Assembly: GCA_947462495.1 (NCBI GenBank)
Contig: CANHOY010000006.1
Coordinates: forward strand, 1-21,987
Source: Bacteroidota bacterium
Lineage (GTDB): Bacteria > Bacteroidota > Bacteroidia > Chitinophagales > Chitinophagaceae
DNA: 21,987 nt
Reading direction: 5' to 3'
Part shown: positions 1 to 6,627 of the stretch, one piece after another
Numbering within the stretch: the stretch's first letter is position 1
Layout: each line of letters opens with the position of its first letter
The notes under the pieces: model-generated
Databases searched by the model: none
Seen by the model: the letters and a program-made list of their open reading frames with translations, nothing else
What the model was told of the DNA's origin: nothing
Made by a program: the position numbers and the translations under genes

Positions 1-347
1 AATAAAAAAGAAAATGGGTTTTTATCAAACCCAATTTTGAATTTTGCTTTTGACAAAGCCGTCCACAAACCAGTAGCAGCAAAACGCTGCACATTCACTA
101 TAGCGTCGTACTTAGATGTTCTAATTTTAAATAAAAGCTGTAACCAATGAATATACTTTTTCTTTTTTTTATTCCAAACAATCACTTCATTGATAAATGG
201 ATGTTGCGTAAAAAGAGAATCGTTGCCTTGACGAACCATAATATCAATCGCCGCTAAGGGATATTGTTCATGCAAAGATTCTATTAAAGCAGTGCTCAAC
301 ACTACGTCTCCAATAAAAGCAGTTTGTATGACTAAAATTTTTTGCAT
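1..347 (-). CDS. Glycosyltransferase family 9 (heptosyltransferase-like), C-terminus missing at window edge
   Basis: Reading leftwards from an ATG at 347-345, 115 codons are present before the window ends. The protein opens MQKILVIQTAFIGDVVLSTA, the typical start of GT9 enzymes: a beta strand, then a glycine/aspartate turn (G13-D14), then a helix. Next come short strand-like runs ending in YDAIVNVQ, where GT9 proteins usually have a Hxxx/NxQ segment. GT9 members such as WaaC/WaaF add heptose or related sugars to lipopolysaccharide core at the cytoplasmic face of the inner membrane; the sugar here cannot be told from a third of the protein. The gene begins 8 bases after the stop of the upstream threonylcarbamoyl-AMP synthase gene, so the two are probably cotranscribed. 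Family assignment is firm, substrate unknown. Confidence 0.85.
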   Translation of the reverse strand, partial: MQKILVIQTAFIGDVVLSTALIESLHEQYPLAAIDIMVRQGNDSLFTQHPFINEVIVWNKKKKKYIHWLQLLFKIRTSKYDAIVNVQRFAATGLWTALSKAKFKIGFDKNPFSFL

Positions 348-355
348 GGATTATC

Positions 356-928
356 TTAAGGTCTAATGATAATTAATTCCCCATTTTCATTCCATTTAAC
401 AATAGAAGAAGGCTGCTGCAACTCGGTATCCTCTTGTCGATGTTTTACCACATAATCAACTCCTTCAATAATATCTAATGAAATATCCTGAAAACACAAA
501 GGGGTTGGATAACCAGAAATATTTGCCGATGTACTTACCAATGGTTGTCCCAATTGTTTGATGATGGTTTTACAAAAAGGGTCTTTGGTTATTCTAATAG
601 CTATAGATTCATCCGCTGCTATTAAATTTTTTGCCAAATTTTTTGCTTTTTGATAGATCACCGTAGTAGGCTTATGAATTCCCTTAATATAATCAAACAC
701 TTGTAATTGGGCGTCTTGCACATAATTAAGAATGGATTGTTCCTCTTCCACCAAAATAATCATGGCTTTGGTGTCTATTCTTTGTTTTAATGCAAATACT
801 TTAGCCACCGCTGCTTCATTGGTGGCATCACAACCAATACCCCAAACCGTATCGGTGGGATACAATATAAGCTCTCCTTTTTGAAGCGCATGGATACAAG
901 CTTGAATATCTTCCTCGTAAGCAAACAT
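356..928 (-). CDS. tsaC: L-threonylcarbamoyladenylate synthase (YrdC/Sua5 family)
   Basis: A 190-residue protein, the size of a YrdC-only enzyme without the extra Sua5 C-terminal domain. It forms threonylcarbamoyl-AMP from threonine, bicarbonate and ATP, the first step of t6A37 modification of ANN-decoding tRNAs in the cytoplasm. Visible family motifs are YPTDTVWGIGCDA at 23-35, the basic pair K48/R50 after the first helix, the STSAN signature at 132-136 (S132, S134, N136) followed by SGYPTP, and PSSIV near the C-terminus (173-177) that closes the nucleotide pocket. The ATG at 928-926 gives a normal N-terminus with the lysine/leucine segment before YPTDT. It is divergent from dapD with 102 bases between starts and leads an apparent two-gene unit with the GT9 gene. 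The symbol sua5 would be equally acceptable. Confidence 0.95.
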   Translation of the reverse strand: MFAYEEDIQACIHALQKGELILYPTDTVWGIGCDATNEAAVAKVFALKQRIDTKAMIILVEEEQSILNYVQDAQLQVFDYIKGIHKPTTVIYQKAKNLAKNLIAADESIAIRITKDPFCKTIIKQLGQPLVSTSANISGYPTPLCFQDISLDIIEGVDYVVKHRQEDTELQQPSSIVKWNENGELIIIRP

Positions 929-1001
929 GTTGCAAATTAATCAATCCTTGTAAATAAACGATTTCATTATTGTGCAAAAGAAACTGCTCCTAATTCTTGT
1001 C

Positions 1002-1025
1002 TTGTTTGTAATTTTGTACAAATAA
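1002..1025. promoter_or_regulatory. Imperfect inverted repeat overlapping the putative dapD -7 element
   Basis: Left arm 1002-1010 TTGTTTGTA and right arm 1017-1025 TACAAATAA are complementary at 8 of 9 positions around a 6-base spacer. The repeat sits 5 bases before the dapD ATG and covers the predicted -7 box, a placement expected for a repressor operator. No regulator is encoded next door, so this is an inference from symmetry and position only. Confidence 0.3.
1009..1016 (+). promoter_or_regulatory. Putative -7 promoter element for dapD
   Basis: TAATTTTG matches the Bacteroidota -7 consensus TAnnTTTG and lies 14 bases before the dapD ATG, giving a very short leader. No TTTG-type -33 box was found at the expected distance upstream, so this is a partial promoter match in AT-rich DNA. 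Confidence 0.4.
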
Positions 1026-1030
1026 CAAAA

Positions 1031-1843
1031 ATGGAATTAAAAAATAAGATTGAAGCGGCTTGGGCCGATCGTAGTTTATTAAAAGACGAAACATATAGCA
1101 ATGCAGTTCGCGCAGTCATTGAAGAGGTAGACAAAGGCCGATTAAGAGTAGCGGAACCTAAGGATAATCTATGGGTAGTGAATGAGTGGGTAAAACAAGC
1201 TATTCTAATGTATTTTGCTATTCAACCCATGCAAACATGGGAATTAGCCCCTTTTGAATTTCATGATAAAATGTTACTTAAATCGAACTATGCCGCTTTG
1301 GGAGTAAGAGCAGTTCCTCATGCAGTGGCTCGTTATGGTGCTTATTTAGCCAAGAATGTGGTTTTAATGCCTAGCTATGTAAATATTGGTGCATTTGTTG
1401 ATGAAGGCACCATGGTGGATACTTGGGCTACAGTGGGCAGTTGTGCTCAAATTGGAAAAGGAGTGCATTTAAGTGGTGGAGTAGGTATTGGTGGTGTTTT
1501 GGAACCATTACAAGCCAGCCCTGTAATAATAGAAGATGGCTGTTTTATTGGTAGCAGATGTATTGTTGTAGAAGGAGTGCATGTAGAAAAAGAAGCCGTT
1601 TTAGGAGCCAATGTTGTACTTACCCAAAGCACTAAAATTATAGATGTAAGTGGGGCTGCACCCATTGAATACAAAGGCCGTGTGCCGGCAAGAAGTGTGG
1701 TCATTCCAGGATCCTATCGTAAATCATTTCCTGCAGGAGACTATCAAGTAAGCTGCGCTTTAATTATTGGTCAACGTAAACCAAGTACCGATTTAAAAAC
1801 TAGCTTGAATGATGCTTTACGTGATTTTAATGTAGCAGTATAA
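1031..1843 (+). CDS. dapD: 2,3,4,5-tetrahydropyridine-2,6-dicarboxylate N-succinyltransferase
   Basis: A 270-residue protein, close to the roughly 274 residues of the E. coli enzyme. DapD transfers succinyl from succinyl-CoA to tetrahydrodipicolinate in the succinylase branch of diaminopimelate/lysine synthesis, supplying the peptidoglycan cross-linking residue. The N-terminal helical domain (about 1-95) is followed by a left-handed beta-helix of hexapeptide repeats (about 105-225) with the very conserved run VDEGTMVDTWATVGS at 123-137, then HLSGGVGIGGVLEP at 146-159 and VVEG at 179-182. The acidic residues D130 and E181 are likely equivalents of the family's catalytic pair (inferred by alignment from memory). 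The C-terminal domain includes GRVPARSVV, as in other DapD proteins. It is a single gene on its strand, divergent from the YrdC gene. Assignment is secure. Confidence 0.97.
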   Translation: MELKNKIEAAWADRSLLKDETYSNAVRAVIEEVDKGRLRVAEPKDNLWVVNEWVKQAILMYFAIQPMQTWELAPFEFHDKMLLKSNYAALGVRAVPHAVARYGAYLAKNVVLMPSYVNIGAFVDEGTMVDTWATVGSCAQIGKGVHLSGGVGIGGVLEPLQASPVIIEDGCFIGSRCIVVEGVHVEKEAVLGANVVLTQSTKIIDVSGAAPIEYKGRVPARSVVIPGSYRKSFPAGDYQVSCALIIGQRKPSTDLKTSLNDALRDFNVAV

Positions 1844-1860
1844 ATTAGCCTAAAAAATTT

Positions 1861-1890
1861 GGGGTGACCAAGACGAATCCCAATCACCCC
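1861..1890 (+). other. GC-rich hairpin downstream of dapD
   Basis: Arms GGGGTGA (1861-1867) and TCACCCC (1884-1890) pair perfectly over 7 bases around a 16-base loop. It begins 17 bases after the dapD stop codon in otherwise very AT-rich DNA. There is no T-run directly after it, so it may be one part of a compound 3' structure instead of a terminator on its own. Confidence 0.55.
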
Positions 1891-1891
1891 G

Positions 1892-1915
1892 ATTATCCTT
1901 CCCCCAAAGGATAAT
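1892..1915 (+). terminator. Putative 3'-end hairpin of the dapD transcript
   Basis: Arms ATTATCCTT (1892-1900) and AAGGATAAT (1907-1915) pair perfectly over 9 bases around the loop CCCCCA. It starts one base after the preceding GC-rich hairpin and is followed by a T/A-rich stretch without a clean T-run. Termination is the simplest reading, but the tail is weak for a classical intrinsic terminator. Confidence 0.45.
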
Positions 1916-2140
1916 TATCTTTAATTAATAATATTTAATAAATTATTAATACGTTTAATCATTTTTTTCCTGAGGGTACAAATATGCTTATTGACATATA
2001 TTCATCCCAAATTATTTTTATACTTTATAATGAAAAATAAATATTTAATTTAACTAATTATTAAATATAGTTTTACGTATTTATAAAATATAAAATATTA
2101 TAAATACAGATAAGAAATAAACCTATTGTATATTTTTTTA
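1916..2140. other. AT-rich gene-free stretch
   Basis: This is the rest of the 309-base gap between dapD and the next gene. It holds one AT-only inverted repeat (ATTAATAAT at 1924-1932 with ATTATTAAT at 1942-1950, 9-base spacer) and otherwise low-complexity A/T sequence. No open reading frame with a plausible start and ribosome site, and no tRNA-like or known structured RNA, was seen. It probably carries the promoter of the downstream membrane-protein gene. Confidence 0.5.
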
Positions 2141-2148
2141 TATTTTTG
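2141..2148 (+). promoter_or_regulatory. Putative -7 element immediately before the 2153 gene
   Basis: TATTTTTG matches TAnnTTTG but ends only 4 bases before the ATG. If used, transcription would begin at or within the start codon, meaning a leaderless mRNA. The surrounding sequence is nearly all A/T, so a chance match is quite possible. Confidence 0.25.
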
Positions 2149-2152
2149 ATAC

Positions 2153-3604
2153 ATGGGGTTCAAACAAATTTTAATTTTTTTATTAGTTGGGGCAGCATTC
2201 AATCAAGCAAATGCTCAGTCAAAAAATGGATCTACCAAATTCCAAAAACAGGATATTGCATTACTTGATATCTTATTCAAGGATAGTACCCATTCCTTAA
2301 AACTTCAACTAAGTTCAAGTTTATACGATTTTGGGTTAGACAAAAGAGAACATAGAAATATTGCTTTGGTAAAACAAAAGAAACAAATATGGATACAACC
2401 CTTGGCATCTGGTAAACTATTTGAGGTAAAAAAGTCAAAAAAAGGGTATGAATTAATAAGAATAGACTCCACTATACATTCAGGGGTTAATTCTAGTAGC
2501 TATACTTTTATGCTACATGACACCCTTTTTCAATATGGGGGAGCAGGGTTTTGGCATATCAGGGGGATCATTACCTATTTTAGCAACAAAACCCATGAAT
2601 GGGAATTGTATCCCAGTAATCAACTCTTAAATGGATTTGATGGATTTGAAAATTACATTCTATACAAATTAGCGGCCAGTGAGCATAAATTATATGCCAG
2701 TGGGTATGTAAAATTGCAAAATACCCCTTCCGATTTAAATATAAAAGTAGTGGACAGTTGTTTTGAATTTAATTTCATTACCCATACTTGGAGTAATTTA
2801 GGAGCTACCAACCCTGAGTTAATAGAAATGCTTAACAAGGATAATTATTATACCTACCAAATGGATAGCCTTTTAATTATGCGACATTTTTTTGATTTAC
2901 ATTGGCTAGATTTTAAGAACAATTCCTTCGGTAAAATCAATGAGTCTAAAAACAGGGAGGCAAAACAAAAATGGCTTTACTTGTATAACTCTAGAGAACC
3001 TTTCCAACATTTACAATTTAATTTAGGCAACACCTGTTATCTCGTAAAACTAGATCAAAATTTTAATACCAGTTACGACACTTTTAACCTTAGTAAGGCA
3101 GACTTTGACTTTAAAAAAACAAATTATATTTATAAAAAAAATAATTTCTTGGTATCTTTTTATTTAAATACATTCATCCCTTTTTTTACGCCTAATGTAT
3201 ATATTTTAATCATTATTTCTTTATTTATATTTTTTGTTTTATATCGAAAAAGAAAAAAAAGTGTACCAAAGGAAGTAGCTACTATTTTGAATGACAATTT
3301 CGTGAATTCCCTTACTATAGTTGAGAAAGAGTTAGTTCAAATTCTTTATCAGCAGCATTTAAAAGGGGAGGAAATTGCTCCTAAATTAATTAATAAAATT
3401 ATTGGTGTTCAACAAAAAGATACACTCACACAAAATAAAAGCAGAAGTGACCATTTCTTAAAAATAAATCAAAAATACAAGTTGGCCACTCAACAAAGTT
3501 TACCACTAATTGTGAAAAGTCGAGACAGTGTTGACAAGAGGCAATACAATTATGGCTTAGAATCTAAATATATTCAGGAACTAGCAAAACATTTTAAAAA
3601 TTAA
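2153..3604 (+). CDS. Unrecognised membrane-anchored protein: periplasmic Kelch-like sensor part plus basic cytoplasmic tail
   Basis: I do not recognise a named family. Seen in the 483 residues: a signal peptide at 1-22 ending ANAQ, a periplasmic region of about 320 residues, one strong hydrophobic segment at about 344-364 (ILIIISLFIFFVLY) followed by RKRKKS as a stop-transfer, and a cytoplasmic tail at 365-483. The periplasmic part has short pieces resembling Kelch or galactose-oxidase blades, such as GGAGFWH (129-135), THEWELYP (147-154) and THTWSNLG (210-217). The tail begins with a helical LTIVEKELVQIL segment (387-398), then IIGVQQKD, then a basic NKSRSDHFLKIN block (428-439) and DKRQYNYG (461-468), a pattern that looks like a DNA-binding or partner-binding winged-helix module. 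A one-protein sensor/regulator is inferred. It is convergent with the next gene, overlapping it by 4 bases. Confidence 0.75.
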   Translation: MGFKQILIFLLVGAAFNQANAQSKNGSTKFQKQDIALLDILFKDSTHSLKLQLSSSLYDFGLDKREHRNIALVKQKKQIWIQPLASGKLFEVKKSKKGYELIRIDSTIHSGVNSSSYTFMLHDTLFQYGGAGFWHIRGIITYFSNKTHEWELYPSNQLLNGFDGFENYILYKLAASEHKLYASGYVKLQNTPSDLNIKVVDSCFEFNFITHTWSNLGATNPELIEMLNKDNYYTYQMDSLLIMRHFFDLHWLDFKNNSFGKINESKNREAKQKWLYLYNSREPFQHLQFNLGNTCYLVKLDQNFNTSYDTFNLSKADFDFKKTNYIYKKNNFLVSFYLNTFIPFFTPNVYILIIISLFIFFVLYRKRKKSVPKEVATILNDNFVNSLTIVEKELVQILYQQHLKGEEIAPKLINKIIGVQQKDTLTQNKSRSDHFLKINQKYKLATQQSLPLIVKSRDSVDKRQYNYGLESKYIQELAKHFKN

Positions 3605-4620
3605 ACAACCAATAAGCTACAGCCTCTTCTTGCACTACTATCTATTCTGCCCAATACTTTGAAACTTCCATCATCGTATACTTCTCCAAGATCTTCTGTC
3701 GCAATAAAACTACAACTATACAAATTGGCTAAATCAATGATATGCAAAATGCCCCTTCCTGTTTCTTTTAATTCAATCGGATCTTCTTCGTCCGCTACCA
3801 ATACTTTCATCCAAGGGGGGCATTTAAATACTCCCTCCTTAATGGCATAGGCTTGACTTAATAACTCAGTCATCCCATATTCGGAATGAATAGTAGGCGT
3901 TCCAAAATTAGTTGTTAAAACTTCGTGCAATTCCTCTCTAGTTAATTCTTTTTTTCTTCCTTTCATTCCACCCGTTTCTACCACAGTGGTGTAAACCAAT
4001 TTTTGAGGGTACGCTGCTGCAAAATCGGTTAGTGCAAAACTTACCCCAATTAACCATACCTGTTGCTTTTCATTTTCTAACTTCTTTAATACAGCGTCTA
4101 ACTTTTTAAAGTCGTCTAAATAAAATCCGCTTTCCTCGTGGCCAGATGCTTGAATAAGTTGGTTAACCATATAGACCAATGAGGAGTTGGCACGCTCTAA
4201 GTAAGAGGGTAATAAGCCAATGATGCAATAATTACTTGGCGCGCCATAAACCAATTCAAATCCATTTAAAAAACTTTGTTCATATAAGGCAGTATTTTGT
4301 ACCCAATGTTTGCTTACTATATCTTGAGTGGTCCCACTACTTTCAAATAAGGTAATGGGCTTAGGACCAATGATTACTTCCTGCGTTTTAAAAAAAGAAA
4401 TAGGAAGAAAAGGAATAGTGATCAGCTCCTTGGCTGAGGCTTTATTAAGCTGCACCCATTGCTTATACACTTCATTGTGCTTTGCCTGCCACTGAAATAC
4501 AGTTCTACTTACCCTAAGAAAATTTTCCTTTGGCAAATTCCATAATTGTTGAATGTCTATAGGTGCTGCGATCACTTCGTCATTATTTATACTTTGCAAA
4601 AGTATCCAATATCTAGCCAT
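3601..4620 (-). CDS. LuxE/PaaK-like adenylate-forming acyl ligase
   Basis: The likely product is 339 residues from the ATG at 4620-4618; the frame extends upstream to an ATG at 4692, but the inner start has an AAAGGA ribosome site and leaves room for divergent promoters. The protein resembles acyl-protein synthetase LuxE and phenylacetate-CoA ligase-type enzymes, which activate a carboxylic acid with ATP as acyl-adenylate. Visible motifs: PFLPISFFKT (70-79), the nucleotide-binding SSGTT (94-98), EYGMTE (248-253) as the adenylate-forming A5-type motif, and ATEDLGEV plus GRID (307-314, 324-327) near the C-terminus. It is shorter than full ANL enzymes, as LuxE is. No luxC or luxD reductase or transferase genes lie nearby, so bioluminescence is not implied; the acyl substrate and acceptor are unknown. 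It is divergent from the M42 peptidase operon. Confidence 0.75.
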   Translation of the reverse strand: MARYWILLQSINNDEVIAAPIDIQQLWNLPKENFLRVSRTVFQWQAKHNEVYKQWVQLNKASAKELITIPFLPISFFKTQEVIIGPKPITLFESSGTTQDIVSKHWVQNTALYEQSFLNGFELVYGAPSNYCIIGLLPSYLERANSSLVYMVNQLIQASGHEESGFYLDDFKKLDAVLKKLENEKQQVWLIGVSFALTDFAAAYPQKLVYTTVVETGGMKGRKKELTREELHEVLTTNFGTPTIHSEYGMTELLSQAYAIKEGVFKCPPWMKVLVADEEDPIELKETGRGILHIIDLANLYSCSFIATEDLGEVYDDGSFKVLGRIDSSARRGCSLLVV

Positions 4621-4630
4621 AAAAAGCAGT

Positions 4631-4636
4631 TCCTTT
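4631..4636 (-). promoter_or_regulatory. Shine-Dalgarno site deciding the ligase start
   Basis: On the minus strand AAAGGA lies 10 bases before the ATG at 4620-4618. It supports that start over the upstream ATG at 4692, which would put the two divergent start codons only 5 bases apart. Confidence 0.5.
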
Positions 4637-4697
4637 CGAACTAGACAAATAATCGCATAAAGTAGTATCTTGCATAAGACAATTTTAAACAATCTTT

Positions 4698-5825
4698 ATG
4701 GCAAAATCTACACCTAAAAAACCAGTTTCAAAAGCAAAAAAAGAATTGATTAGCGCAAGCTCCTATCAATTTTTAAGCAACTATATTAATAATCCTTCTC
4801 CAGTGGGATTTGAAACCAGTGGACAAAAAATTTGGTTGGACTATTTAACTAAATATGTAGATACCACTTTTACGGATCCTTATGGCACGGCAGTAGGGGT
4901 AATTAATCCTAGTGCCCCATTTAAAGTAGTCATTGAAGCACATGCTGATGAGATTAGTTGGTTTGTGAATTATATCAACGACCAAGGCTTAATACATTTA
5001 AAAAGAAATGGTGGCGTTGATCATCAAATTGCGCCATCCATGCGTGTTTGGATTCATGGGAAAAAAGGGCCTGTAAAAGCGGTATTTGGATGGCCTGCCA
5101 TTCATACCAGATTAAGCAATCCAGAACAAAAAGAACCACAACCTAAAGTGGATAATTTAACCTTGGATTGTGGCGCAAGAACAAAAAAAGAAGTGGAAGC
5201 TTTGGGCATTCATATTGGCGCAGTAGTCACCTACCAAGAAGGCATTGATGAATTGGCACATGATTTTATTATTGGCCGCGCATTTGATAATAGAGTAGGT
5301 GGATTTATGATTGCTGAAGTAGCTCGTTTGTTAAAAGAAAATAAAAAGAAACTCCCTTACGGATTATATATTGTTAATGCAGTACAAGAAGAAATTGGAT
5401 TACGTGGCGCAGAGATGATTGCCCGTAGAATCAAGCCCAATATTGCTATTATTACCGATGTTACGCATGATACACACACCCCTATGATTAACAAAGCTAT
5501 TGAAGGAGATATCTTATGTGGAAGAGGCCCTTCTCTTGCTTATGCGCCAGCCATCCACAATAAATTATTAGCCATTGTAGAAGAAACTGCAAAAGCAAAG
5601 AAAATTCCTGTACAATTTAGAACCTTAAGTAGAAGTACAGGAACTGACACCGATAGTTTTGCTTATGCCAATGACGGTTGTCCATCAGTTTTGATTTCTA
5701 TCCCTTTAAGATACATGCACACCACTGTAGAAATGATTCATAAAAAGGATATTGTTGATACGATACAATTGATGTATGAAACTTTGTTAGCACTTACGCC
5801 AAAAACTAATTTAAGTTACCTATAA
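4698..5825 (+). CDS. M42 family metallo-aminopeptidase
   Basis: A 375-residue protein of the M42 family (glutamyl aminopeptidase, FrvX/YpdE/TET type), cytoplasmic two-metal exopeptidases that often form large tetrahedral dodecamers and release N-terminal residues from short peptides. The metal site is complete by motif: H82 in EAHADEI, D197 in AFDNR, the catalytic base E231 and ligand E232 in QEEIGLRGA, D254 in ITDVTHD, and H341 in RYMHTTVEM. The usual G-F after AHADEI is replaced by S-W, possibly altering the substrate pocket. A lysine-rich N-terminal stretch of about 17 residues precedes the fold, and there is no signal peptide. Its TAA shares one A with the ATG of the next gene (TAATG), so the glutamine amidotransferase is probably translationally coupled to it. 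Family is secure, substrate unknown. Confidence 0.92.
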   Translation: MAKSTPKKPVSKAKKELISASSYQFLSNYINNPSPVGFETSGQKIWLDYLTKYVDTTFTDPYGTAVGVINPSAPFKVVIEAHADEISWFVNYINDQGLIHLKRNGGVDHQIAPSMRVWIHGKKGPVKAVFGWPAIHTRLSNPEQKEPQPKVDNLTLDCGARTKKEVEALGIHIGAVVTYQEGIDELAHDFIIGRAFDNRVGGFMIAEVARLLKENKKKLPYGLYIVNAVQEEIGLRGAEMIARRIKPNIAIITDVTHDTHTPMINKAIEGDILCGRGPSLAYAPAIHNKLLAIVEETAKAKKIPVQFRTLSRSTGTDTDSFAYANDGCPSVLISIPLRYMHTTVEMIHKKDIVDTIQLMYETLLALTPKTNLSYL

Positions 5826-6619
5826 TGGCGAATCCCCTCATTAACATTGCTATCATCGACATGTATGATGGAAATACCAATGTGGGTATGGATTGTATTG
5901 TAAGTATCCTGAACAAATGGAGTACCAAAAGGAACCTACCTATCGCCTACTCTATTTTTAAATTAAGAGAAGTAGGTGAAATTCCAGATGAAAATTTTGA
6001 TATGTATATTTCGTCTGGAGGACCTGGTTCACCAATAGACTCTGAAAATGAACCCTGGGATAAAAAATATACCCTATGGCTGGATCAAATGATGGCTTTA
6101 GGCAAACCAGTTTTTTTAATTTGTCATAGTTTCCAATTAGCTTGTAGGCATTTTAATTTAGGGACCATTACATTAAGAAAATCAAGGCAAATTGGTATTT
6201 TACCCATTCATCCATTGACCGAAGATGTTATTTTCAATGGTTTAGAAGATCCCTTTTATGCTTTAGAAAGCAGGGAGTATCAAATTATAGCCCCCAATGA
6301 CGAAGCACTTGTAAAGATGGGTGCAAGTATAATAGCATTAGAAAAAATAAGGCCTCAGGTTCCATTAGAAAGAGCCATCATGGCAATACGTTTTAACAAA
6401 AATATGATTGGCGTTCAATTTCATCCGGAAGGAGAAGCAGAAGCCTTGGAAGGATTTTTTCAAGAACCCATTTTAAAAAATAAAATTATTGATGAATTTG
6501 GCATAGAGAAATGGGAAACGATCATGTCTCAATTAGGTGATCCAAATAAAATTCAAAAGACCGCTACCACCTTTATTCCCAATTTTCTAGACAGGGCTAT
6601 GCAAATACCATTGAATTAA
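5825..6619 (+). CDS. Class I glutamine amidotransferase-like protein
   Basis: A 264-residue protein with the class I amidotransferase fold, which hydrolyses glutamine and passes ammonia to a partner synthetase. The catalytic triad is visible: C100 in the nucleophile elbow LICHSFQLA, and H200 with E202 in QFHPEGE. The oxyanion/GG segment ISSGGPGSP is at 62-70. The elbow is unusual, lacking the glycines of the common GxCxGxQ form (here I-C-H-S-F-Q), so glutaminase activity is likely but not guaranteed. The C-terminal 60 residues beyond the triad are an extra helical tail. It overlaps the upstream M42 gene by one base and is followed 8 bases later by the ATP-grasp-like gene, which is the obvious candidate for the ammonia-accepting partner. 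It is too short and lacks the synthetase domain to be GMP synthase. Confidence 0.85.
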   Translation: MANPLINIAIIDMYDGNTNVGMDCIVSILNKWSTKRNLPIAYSIFKLREVGEIPDENFDMYISSGGPGSPIDSENEPWDKKYTLWLDQMMALGKPVFLICHSFQLACRHFNLGTITLRKSRQIGILPIHPLTEDVIFNGLEDPFYALESREYQIIAPNDEALVKMGASIIALEKIRPQVPLERAIMAIRFNKNMIGVQFHPEGEAEALEGFFQEPILKNKIIDEFGIEKWETIMSQLGDPNKIQKTATTFIPNFLDRAMQIPLN

Positions 6620-6627
6620 GAAAAGAT

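Noticed and set aside
1447..1704. Minus-strand open frame inside dapD
   Set aside because: It lies wholly antisense to the hexapeptide-repeat region of a clear dapD gene, and its translation looks like low-complexity shadow sequence.
3601..4620. Remnant of a bioluminescence (lux) operon
   Set aside because: Only a LuxE-like ligase is present; no luciferase, LuxC or LuxD genes are found nearby.
4621..4692. N-terminal extension of the LuxE-like ligase (start at 4692)
   Set aside because: The extra 24 residues lack family similarity, the inner ATG has a ribosome site, and the longer form would leave only 5 bases between divergent starts.
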